Source: CAUYUA01 sp963575675
Lineage (GTDB): Bacteria; Pseudomonadota; Alphaproteobacteria; Azospirillales; Azospirillaceae
Length of the DNA: 36,790 nt
Assembly: GCA_963575675.1 (NCBI GenBank)
Contig: CAUYUA010000214.1
Coordinates: 1 to 36,790, forward strand
Direction: 5' to 3'
Shown: positions 1 to 7,095 of the stretch, piece after piece
Numbering within the stretch: the stretch's first letter is position 1
Layout: the number at the start of each line of letters is the position of its first letter
Notes under the pieces: model-generated
What the model saw: the letters and a program-made list of their open reading frames with translations, nothing else
Told to the model about the DNA's origin: nothing
Database searches by the model: none
Made by a program: the position numbers and the translations under genes

Positions 1-134
1 TGCTAACGCCTTGGGCGCGTTCACCAGCAATCCTGGAAACTGCGGGCGATGCCATATCTTCAGCCGACTGGATCCATCTTGCTAACGCCTTGGGCGCGTT
101 CACCAGCAATCCTGGAAACTGCGGGCGATGCCAT
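1..134. repeat. 55-bp direct repeat at window start
   Basis: Bases 1-55 are repeated perfectly at 80-134 (offset 79), with 24 unrelated bases between them. Because 79 is not a multiple of three, the first copy sits in a different frame from the coding copy and the upstream frame of the binding-protein gene is broken. This could be a real tandem duplication or an assembly artefact at a contig edge. The sequence alone cannot decide. Confidence 0.85.
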
Positions 135-441
135 CGATCAGATCATTCTGCCCAGCATTTATCCATCTCGTCAGGAGGATACAAGGATAGACGACTATTT
201 CCGACGCTACAAAAACCGCTTCGGCTATGCCCCACACGCCATGACCATCGGGATACGACAGGCGTTGGAACTGATCAACCAAGCATTTGACAAGGGATAT
301 GACACCCCAGAGGCAGTCAAGAGCTATTTGCTCTCGGTGCGTGAGCACCAAACTAGCTTTGGTCCAATTGCCTTCGATCGATATGGAGATGTTGTCGGCT
401 CTTTCCACTTCATTCGCAATCTACGGCTTGAACTCCAATGA
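49..441 (+). CDS. C-terminal part of a periplasmic substrate-binding protein (5' broken)
   Basis: Only the end of the protein is readable. The region from about base 82 (LLTPWARSPAILE...) onward resembles the last lobe of type-I periplasmic binding proteins of the branched-chain amino acid type: an FRRYKNRFGYAPHA segment, a helix with QALELINQAF, and the closing strand motif FGPIAFDRYGDVVGSF. The first eleven residues from base 49 come from repeat spacer and are probably not native. A TAA lies in this frame at 4-6. The stop overlaps the start of the next gene (ATGA at 438-441), so the two are probably translationally coupled. That context suggests a solute-sensing protein that works with the downstream diguanylate cyclase. 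The ligand is unknown. Confidence 0.6.
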   Translation: MPYLQPTGSILLTPWARSPAILETAGDAIDQIILPSIYPSRQEDTRIDDYFRRYKNRFGYAPHAMTIGIRQALELINQAFDKGYDTPEAVKSYLLSVREHQTSFGPIAFDRYGDVVGSFHFIRNLRLELQ

Positions 442-2807
442 TAACACGCCGCCACACCTCTTTCTGGCGTTACAACCTTGGCCTGGAATTGGCGGCATTG
501 CTCATGATGTTCGTCATTCTATTTGTTGCCGGTTTGATTGCGCGCAATGAAATTGGCCGGAAGTATCTGGAATTGCGCTTGGCTGACGCCAACAGGGTTC
601 ATTTGTTTTTGGACAACCATCTAGATGACACCCAAAAAGGTCTGTCACTGTTTATTAAGCTGCCGGAGGCCGAACTTTCGCCACTTGTGCTGGACCTCTT
701 TGGAGCCTTTTCGGATATCTATCGCCTGGACCAGAACCTGCGTGTTGCTACCATTTACAAGGCCACCCTTGATAGCAGAGTGTTCGTCGGCTTTTCCTTT
801 TCGGGCGGACGTCTGGCCGACTATCTGAAATCCGCCAGCGAAAGCAACTCCGTATCAAATATTTTGCGGGGTTACGAAGATGATTCCCCCAGCATCTATA
901 TCGCCGTCAGGTCTGTAGAAGGGCTGCTCCTGGGGCGTTTGAACCTAGCCTATGTCAAAGACTTTCTGACACAATTTACCCATTTTTCTGGAACTCCCCT
1001 GATGCTTGTCGCTCAGGATGGTTTTGTGATGCTCTCTGGCGACCCCACGCTACAAATTCATTCACTTGACCTTAAGGTATGGTCAGGCGCTCCATCCGTA
1101 GACAGAACTTTATCTGTTGGCAATCGTAATTGGATACCGGTGCTTTCCCCAGCAGGCGCTGTCGGAGCAACTGTTGTTGTTCTCATCCCGACGGAACTGA
1201 TGGATACTCAGGGCAAGGTTTTGCTAATTTTTCTGTTTAGTTTTATTGGGCTAGCGTGCGTTTTGGTCGTGCTCAAGAATTTGCGGCTCTTCCAGCTATT
1301 TACGCTGCCCATGGCCACTTTCGCAGCACAAATGCGGGATCTTGAAAATGGCCAGCCTCTGCTCAAAAACACTGTTCCCGATAGCCCGTTCACGGAGTTG
1401 GCTGACATCCAAAACCGTTTCTGGACAATGGCCCAAGCCATCATACAGCGCGAGCAGTCTTTGCGTGAAAGCGAGGAACGCTTCCGTTTGGCTTTCGATA
1501 ACGCCAACAGCGGCATGTGCTTGGTGAGTGCCGATGGGCGGCTTCTAAAAGTTAACGACAAGATGAGCGATATATTCGGCTATAGCCGAGATGAACTTCA
1601 GAGCATGACCGTGAATGACTTGGCTCACCAAGAAGATATTGCGATAAGCTCACAGTTTATTGATCGCGCAATCCATAGGGAATGCGACAGCATGACCTTT
1701 GAAAAACGATATCACAACAGGCAGGGCGATCTTATCTATTGCCAGGTATCCTCATCACTGGTTCGTGGTGCTGACGGCCTTCCCCGGTACTTTATTTCCC
1801 AGGTTCAGGACATTACTGACCGCAAACATGCCGAAGAACAGATAAAAAATCTGGCCTATCTCGATAGCTTGACCAAACTTCCCAACCGCCGTTTGCTTCT
1901 CGACCGCCTGACTATCATGATGGCCTCCTGTAAAAGAGACAGACATCACTATGCTGTTGTGTTTATTGACTTGAATAAATTCAAGCAATTGAACGATACT
2001 CATGGACACGATATTGGAGATAGGCTTCTCGTAGAAGTTGCCGATCGACTGAGAAAGTCTGTTCGTGAAAGTGATACTGTAGCAAGACTAGGTGGAGATG
2101 AATTCGTTGTTCTTCTGGGGGGACTTCCAAGTGATTGTTACGAGGCTGTTAAACAGGCCAAGACGGTGGTTGCTAAGGTTCAGCACTCTCTGTGCGAACC
2201 GTATATCTTGGGTGATGTCAGGCACATTGGTTCGGCTAGCGTAGGCTTAAAGATTTTTAACGGTGAATATGATGATCCTGACATAATTCTTAAAGAAGCA
2301 GACAGGGCAATGTATGAAAACAAAAGGGGGGAAATCCCAATTAATGTATTATGGAGTTCAGGCTATTGCTCAGGAAATTCCATAATTGACCAACAGCACG
2401 AAGCCTTTTTCTTGTGCATCAATGAGCTTATTAACTTTATGGCTTTCGGAAATGCTAGGGCGATTCTTGGTAATTTGATAGACCCTCTGGTCAGGGACAT
2501 AGCCAGCCATTTTTCTGATGAGGAACGTATATTGGCAGATGTTGGATATCCGCATTTGAAAGCGCATGCCCATCTACACAAAGATCTATTACGGCGAATA
2601 GAACAGATGAAGCAGTTGCTTGATGAAGATGCGTTGACTACTGGTGAGTTTTTTTGGTTTATCACACATGATGTTGTCGAAAAGCATATCCTGGAAGCTG
2701 ACCGTGACTACTTTCCCTGGACGAATTGTGAACTGGTTTTTCAAGATGTCAAAGCTGAGTGTCCAGAGCAATTGGCCGCCAAAGGTTTGAGCGACACAGA
2801 GACGTAG
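438..2807 (+). CDS. Membrane PAS-GGDEF diguanylate cyclase with C-terminal hemerythrin domain
   Basis: A 789-residue predicted c-di-GMP synthase. In order it has an N-terminal membrane segment (about 15-37), a periplasmic sensing region (about 38-255), a second membrane segment (about 260-280), a linker/HAMP-like part, a PAS domain (about 345-470), a GGDEF domain with an intact GGDEF signature at 552-556, and a hemerythrin-like domain from about 640. An RESD sequence lies exactly five residues before GGDEF and fits the product-inhibition I-site (RxxD). The hemerythrin part keeps the usual ligand pattern: H654, HFSDE (HxxxE), HAHLH (HxxxH) and HILEAD (HxxxxD), as expected for a di-iron O2- or NO-binding site. 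The start overlaps the preceding binding-protein gene by 4 bp. I infer that a ligand signal and a gas/redox signal are merged into c-di-GMP output. The signals themselves are not shown by the sequence. Confidence 0.9.
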   Translation: MITRRHTSFWRYNLGLELAALLMMFVILFVAGLIARNEIGRKYLELRLADANRVHLFLDNHLDDTQKGLSLFIKLPEAELSPLVLDLFGAFSDIYRLDQNLRVATIYKATLDSRVFVGFSFSGGRLADYLKSASESNSVSNILRGYEDDSPSIYIAVRSVEGLLLGRLNLAYVKDFLTQFTHFSGTPLMLVAQDGFVMLSGDPTLQIHSLDLKVWSGAPSVDRTLSVGNRNWIPVLSPAGAVGATVVVLIPTELMDTQGKVLLIFLFSFIGLACVLVVLKNLRLFQLFTLPMATFAAQMRDLENGQPLLKNTVPDSPFTELADIQNRFWTMAQAIIQREQSLRESEERFRLAFDNANSGMCLVSADGRLLKVNDKMSDIFGYSRDELQSMTVNDLAHQEDIAISSQFIDRAIHRECDSMTFEKRYHNRQGDLIYCQVSSSLVRGADGLPRYFISQVQDITDRKHAEEQIKNLAYLDSLTKLPNRRLLLDRLTIMMASCKRDRHHYAVVFIDLNKFKQLNDTHGHDIGDRLLVEVADRLRKSVRESDTVARLGGDEFVVLLGGLPSDCYEAVKQAKTVVAKVQHSLCEPYILGDVRHIGSASVGLKIFNGEYDDPDIILKEADRAMYENKRGEIPINVLWSSGYCSGNSIIDQQHEAFFLCINELINFMAFGNARAILGNLIDPLVRDIASHFSDEERILADVGYPHLKAHAHLHKDLLRRIEQMKQLLDEDALTTGEFFWFITHDVVEKHILEADRDYFPWTNCELVFQDVKAECPEQLAAKGLSDTET

Positions 2808-2837
2808 GATTGGTTAACAACGCCAGTGCTTTCGGGT

Positions 2838-2890
2838 TGATGTGGTTCCGAAATCCCGGACAGAATGACCGCTTAGCTAAGCTTAGATTG
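2838..2890 (+). repeat. Unidentified remnant, copy 1 (inverted copy at 11032-11079)
   Basis: This stretch matches the reverse complement of 11032-11079 over about 48 bp with scattered substitutions and one 5-bp difference. Both read as ...FRNPGQNDR / ...SRNLGQNDR when translated and both end in AAGCTTAGATTG. It is probably the edge of a degraded insertion element. I cannot name the family. Apart from this copy, the gap 2808-3101 holds nothing I recognise. Confidence 0.55.
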
Positions 2891-3490
2891 AGTATTTTTT
2901 ATGCTTCATTCGGTGTTTTGTTGTTTAATGATAATAATGGAAATGGCAGGCGGCACGGCGATCGCTTTTAGAGAATTCGTTGTTTTTCTTGAGTCTTTTT
3001 CGGCTCTGCCGGACCTTCGACAAGCGGGCAAAGTGGTTTATCCGCTTGATGAGCGGTGCTTTTGCTGAGCTTGCTGGCGGTCCTGGCCGGCGCAGAAACA
3101 TTCACCGATATTGCCCCTCTTTGGTAAAAAGAAGATCGAGTTTCTGCATCGGTTCCGGCCTTTTGCCGATTGGACCTCTTGCATCTACGAGCAGGATTCG
3201 ACTCATCTCATGCTGAGTCTCTGTTTTCCGGGGTCCAAGACGAAATCGGCGTTCATAGCCTGCGGAAGCGACGGCTCTGTATTGAGGGGGCTGGGGCGCT
3301 TGGACAATGATGTCGGTGTGGACTTTGCGATAGAGGTCTTCGCCGATGATGGTTCCTTTCACTTCTTGAAAGCGCGTCGCCAATGAACGCGCAAACGGAG
3401 AGTTGACTGTAAGCGTTCTCCCGCCCCCACATTGTTATGCTAACTATCGGATGAAATAATGGCTGACCTAAAGCATGGAGGTCAGCCCCA

Positions 3491-3931
3491 ATGGATAATA
3501 TTAGTGATAAGCCTGGTTATAATGTTAGTTATACAGATAGTTCCGGCAATTGCCGTCAACCGGACACTATCCAACGGGTTGAGATTATTACAGGTGTAGG
3601 TCGTCGTCGTCGGTGGACGTCTGAAGAAAAGGCCCGGATCGTATCTGAGACGCTTGCGCCAGGCATCAACGTTTCGGAAATAGCTCGAGGGTACGGTCTT
3701 TATGCCAGTCAGCTTTTTAGTTGGCGTCGGCAGTTTCGCACCGAGGAGAAGCGAGACGACCAGACGCAAAGTTTTGCGCCGGTGGTTGTCTTCGACGACT
3801 TGAGATCGGAGACAGCGAACAAGGCCGGAACGATTGAGGTTGCGATCGGCGATGTTGTCGTCCGTGTCGGCGGACAAGTCGATGTCGTCAATCTCCGTCA
3901 CGTCCTTGACGCCGTTCGGAGGCTAAAATGA
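3491..3931 (+). CDS. tnpA: IS66 family TnpA (Orf1), helix-turn-helix protein
   Basis: A 146-residue first open reading frame of the IS66 element. It has a basic RRRRWTSEEKARIVSETL segment followed by a helix-turn-helix (NVSEIARGYGLYASQLFSWR) at about residues 40-75, as in IS66 Orf1 and the related orfA proteins that bind element ends. The rest is an acidic/hydrophobic tail ending RHVLDAVRRLK. The stop overlaps the tnpB start by 4 bp (ATGA), so the two are probably coupled. The product is accessory to transposition and its exact biochemical role is poorly known. Confidence 0.9.
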   Translation: MDNISDKPGYNVSYTDSSGNCRQPDTIQRVEIITGVGRRRRWTSEEKARIVSETLAPGINVSEIARGYGLYASQLFSWRRQFRTEEKRDDQTQSFAPVVVFDDLRSETANKAGTIEVAIGDVVVRVGGQVDVVNLRHVLDAVRRLK

Positions 3932-4281
3932 TCTCGGCCCCGTCCGGAGCCAAGATCGTGGTGGCGACAAAGCCGGTTGATTTTCGTCGCGGGATTGACG
4001 GATTGGCCAGCTTGGTTCAGCAAGCTCTTAAAGCCAATCCTTTTTGTGGCGACTTATTCATATTTCGTTGCCGGCGCGCCGATCGAATTAAAATCTTGGG
4101 TTGGGACGGAACGGGTCTTTGGTTGTACCAAAAGCGGTTGGAACAAGGGCGTTTTGAGTGGCCGCCGGTTCGCGACGGCGTTGTGACCTTAAGCGCGGCA
4201 CAGTTGAGTATGTTGCTTGAAGGGTTGGATTGGTCAAGAGTAAAGCCAATTACAATAAAAACGCCGCTGCGTGTATGTTGA
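3928..4281 (+). CDS. tnpB: IS66 family accessory protein TnpB (Orf2)
   Basis: A 117-residue protein with the IS66 Orf2 signature. It has an N-terminal KIVVATKPVDFRRGIDGLA stretch, the GDLFIFRCRRADRIKILGWDG core and the WLYQKRLEQGRFEWP strand. The family is required for IS66 transposition but has no known enzymatic activity. It overlaps tnpA at its start. The C-terminal tail (TPLRVC) looks ordinary and the length is normal. Confidence 0.92.
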   Translation: MISAPSGAKIVVATKPVDFRRGIDGLASLVQQALKANPFCGDLFIFRCRRADRIKILGWDGTGLWLYQKRLEQGRFEWPPVRDGVVTLSAAQLSMLLEGLDWSRVKPITIKTPLRVC

Positions 4282-4324
4282 AGTTTTTCTTGCTTTGATG
4301 AAAAAATTATCTATAATCAATCGC

Positions 4325-5929
4325 ATGAATTCATCTCCAGACTTCGACGCGCTTGATAGAAATAGCCTTATAACCATGCTGAACGAACTCAGCATGGAAC
4401 GCCAGGCTATACAGATAGAGCGCGATAATTACATCGAAGAAATCGAGAAACTTCAACGATTGGTTGCTCAATTTCAACGCGCTATGTTCGGTCGGCGCTC
4501 TGAGAAGATTGATCCCAATCAACTTCAACTTGCTCTTGAAGATACTGAACAAGCCCAAGCTGAAGCCTCTGCGGCGTTGGAACAGAAAAAGGGCGATAAA
4601 CCCGACCGGCCGCCTCGCTCTGAACGCCCTGCTCCCCAACGTAATCGAGGGGCTCTTCCCAAGCATTTGCCCCGCGAAGAAGTGGTGATCGAGCCCAAAG
4701 ACAAGAGCTGCCCCTGTTGCGGCGGCAATATGCACGTTATCGGCGAGGACGTCTCCGAGCAGCTCGACGTCGTTCCGGCTCAGTTTAAGGTCAAAGTCAT
4801 CCGCCGCCCTCGTTATGGATGCCGTGGCTGTGAACAAGCCGTCGTTCAGGAGCCCGCGCCCGAGCGGCCGATCGACGGCGGCATGGCGACGGAAGCTTTG
4901 ATCGCACATGTCTTGATCAGCAAGTATGCCGACCACCTGCCTTTGTATCGGCAAGCCGTTATCTACGCTCGACAAGGCGTTGCACTGGACCGCTCTACTT
5001 TGAGCCAATGGGTCGGACGAGCCTCTTGGTGGCTGAAGCCGATGCATCAATTGCTGAGCAAGGAGGTTCTGTCCTCTCGTAAAGTATTCGCAGACGATAC
5101 GACCGTTCCGGTCCTTGATCCCGGCCAAGGCAAAACCAAAACCGGCCGTCTTTGGGCGTATGTTCGTGATGACCGCCCCTGGAAAGGCGAATTGCCTCCG
5201 GCCATTGTCTATTTTTATTCCGAAAATCGGAAAGGAAAGCACCCAGCGGAGCATTTGACAAATTTCTCCGGAGTTCTTCAAGTCGACGGCTACGCCGCCT
5301 ACAAGACAATCGCTAAAGCAAACAAAATATCCGAGAAAAACATTGTACTATCCTTTTGTTGGACGCATACAAGACGCAAATTCTTCGACATCCACAAGGC
5401 GAATCAATCGCCGATTGCTCTGGAGGTTTTACAGCGTATTGCAATGCTGTACGCCGTTGAAGATACTATTCGCGGTCAAACCTCAGAAGTACGTCGCGCT
5501 GTTCGTCAGGTGCGCTCTAAACCTTTGGTGGATGATCTAAAAAATTGGTTGATGGAGAAACTGGGTGAAATCTCCCAAAAAACCGAACTCGCCAAAGCCA
5601 TTCGTTATACTATAAATCACTGGAACGGATTGTGCGTTTTTCTTGAAGACGGCCGTGTTGAAATGGACACCAACACGGTTGAACGCGGCATGCGACCGCA
5701 AAAACTTACAGCCAAGAACGCTCTCTTTGCAGGGAGCGACGCCGGTGGCCGGAATTGGGCCCTTATCGCTTCGCTCATTGAAACGGCCAAACTCAACGAC
5801 GTCGAACCTTTCGCTTGGCTTACGGATGTCTTGAGGCAGATGGTCGGAGGCTTTCCGGCCAACCGCTTGCCCGAACTTCTTCCCTGGAACTGGAAGCTTA
5901 AAAACACAAAAAAGTCTCCAGACGGATAG
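4325..5929 (+). CDS. tnpC: IS66 family transposase TnpC
   Basis: The catalytic transposase, about 534 residues from the ATG at 4325. An ATG at 4298 and a GTG at 4271 are in frame, and no start has a convincing ribosome site. It has an N-terminal coiled coil (about 20-60, ending FGRRSEKIDPNQ), a zinc-binding domain with CPCCGG and CRGC, and the DDE catalytic core (FADDTTVPVLDP, then QVDGYAAYK, then the Glu in VEMDTNTVERGMRP). The family end GGFPANRLPELLPWNW is present. The frame is open throughout, so the element is likely active. Length and domain order match intact IS66 transposases. Confidence 0.95.
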   Translation: MNSSPDFDALDRNSLITMLNELSMERQAIQIERDNYIEEIEKLQRLVAQFQRAMFGRRSEKIDPNQLQLALEDTEQAQAEASAALEQKKGDKPDRPPRSERPAPQRNRGALPKHLPREEVVIEPKDKSCPCCGGNMHVIGEDVSEQLDVVPAQFKVKVIRRPRYGCRGCEQAVVQEPAPERPIDGGMATEALIAHVLISKYADHLPLYRQAVIYARQGVALDRSTLSQWVGRASWWLKPMHQLLSKEVLSSRKVFADDTTVPVLDPGQGKTKTGRLWAYVRDDRPWKGELPPAIVYFYSENRKGKHPAEHLTNFSGVLQVDGYAAYKTIAKANKISEKNIVLSFCWTHTRRKFFDIHKANQSPIALEVLQRIAMLYAVEDTIRGQTSEVRRAVRQVRSKPLVDDLKNWLMEKLGEISQKTELAKAIRYTINHWNGLCVFLEDGRVEMDTNTVERGMRPQKLTAKNALFAGSDAGGRNWALIASLIETAKLNDVEPFAWLTDVLRQMVGGFPANRLPELLPWNWKLKNTKKSPDG

Positions 5930-6689
5930 GGCCATCCCGTAAACCGACAATCTATGCGACGTCCGGTCCGAGCTATTCGCCTCGGCTATACCATCGTATG
6001 CGCAAAAGTCGCACAAGCCACCCTCTTTTCCCATTCCCCTCATTTCTGCCTATCGTGCGCGCGAGGCAAAGTCTCGCCTATCAAATGGCGTTTGACAAGG
6101 TGGGAACAGGAGAACGCTTACAGTTGACTTCGCCGTACATAACGGGCTCGTCGCCGCCGGAAGACAGCGCCATGACGCTGCGGCGCTCGCGCAAAGCAGC
6201 GGGGTCAAGAGATTTTTCCGCATTGCTGATTTTATGCTCTTTGGTGAAGGAGCCGGAGTAGCAACTATCGGCGATCAAAAGGATGTTCTTGGCCGGAATG
6301 CGGTTCAATACACGCGCAACATCTTTCGTTGATATCCAATTGCGAGCAGAATTGGTCTCCGCATTGACCCGGCAACCAATAACCGACCCCGGATTTCTCG
6401 TTTAGATAACCATGTCCAGCGTAATATATGATGACCTGGTCTTTCTCTCCAACTTCGGTGCGCAAGGAACGCAAAGCCTCGACGATTTGATCTTTCCCGG
6501 CGTCAGGAATAATGCAAATCTCGTAACCAAATTTGGATTTGAGAGCTTTTCCAACCAAATCGATGTTTTGTCCAAGAGAGCCAGAGAAAACGGAGCAACA
6601 TCGATCGCGCGAGACGCGATTTTCTCGACGCTCCACCCTTCGAGCTTGCCGCGAACGATCAAACTTCCATCGGCCGCCGTCGAGACCAT

Positions 6690-6902
6690 CCAGGGAATCC
6701 CATAACGCAAAACATAGCGTATGCCGTTCATGGTTTCTCGAAGAGTGTGGCGTCGTGAAAGGCCTATTCCTCGCGCGACAGGCAAGAATGGTTCTAAAAC
6801 TATCCACTCTTCGTTCGTCAGATCACTCGGGTATCTTTGCCCGTGCCGATCATATCTGGGCCGGTTTCCTTCGTCCAAACCACAGAACCCTCGTTCAACC
6901 AT
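6690..6902 (-). pseudogene. N-terminal fragment of an IS5-type transposase
   Basis: On the minus strand this encodes about 71 residues resembling the N-terminal domain (DUF4096-like) of IS5-family transposases: RYPSDLTNEEWIVLEPFLP, then a GIRYVLRYGIPW motif. The catalytic part is absent. At GIPW (6690-6692) the frame runs directly into caspase-like sequence (MVSTAADGSLIV...), so the junction is a chimera made by insertion or deletion. The outer end of the old element was not pinned down; it may be near 6950-6970, where a CCCCTTTCCC tract lies. Confidence 0.75.
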
Positions 6903-7095
6903 TCAGGACGGGCCGACATTCTACACTATCCTCCAGATTATACTATAGACCCCTTTCCCAACGGCCTCTAAGGTATATTAAGCGCGCCAATAATTTTGTT
7001 TCCGTTCTTCCTTCATAGGCAGAACTTTGGTTGCGGCCAGGGGCCACATTATGTTACAGAATGTCGACAGCCAATGATCTCAAAATGAGTGGGAG
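6903..7095. other. Gap before the acyltransferase gene
   Basis: Non-coding, with no gene supported. It contains the upstream side of the IS5-type remnant and the leader of the acyltransferase gene. GGGAG directly abuts the ATG at 7096, which is an unusually short spacing. I see no clear promoter. Confidence 0.5.

Larger units (their letters stand above)
3409..6121 (+). mobile_element. Complete IS66-family insertion sequence
   Basis: The 2,713-bp element has terminal inverted repeats GTAAGCGTTCTCC (3409-3421) and GGAGAACGCTTAC (6109-6121), with weaker pairing extending to about 22 bp. It is flanked by a perfect 8-bp direct repeat AGTTGACT (3401-3408 and 6122-6129), the duplication length typical of IS66. 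It encodes tnpA, tnpB and tnpC in the family order, all open. It lies inside the caspase-like gene. The 190 bp after tnpC hold no gene I recognise. Intact ends, open genes and a perfect duplication suggest a recent insertion. Confidence 0.95.
3102..6690 (-). pseudogene. Caspase-like (peptidase C14) gene, frameshifted and split by IS66
   Basis: Read on the minus strand, the 5' piece (about 6690-6122) encodes a caspase p20-like segment. It contains the catalytic His in IIYYAGHGY (near 6415-6440) and the catalytic Cys in LLIADSCYSGSF (near 6265-6290). The family-like stretch between them needs a change of frame near 6370 (an apparent extra G), and another change is needed near 6590. IS66 then interrupts the gene after EPVMYGEVN. 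Joining across the element at the target duplication gives a clean continuation: SPFARSLATRFQEVKG, then GEDLYRKVHTD and QPPQYRAVASAGYERRF, the usual end of the fold, stopping at 3102. The N-terminus is lost and replaced by an IS5-type fragment. The catalytic dyad survives but the reading frame does not. Related intact proteins are orthocaspases or caspase effectors. No partner gene is visible. Confidence 0.8.
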
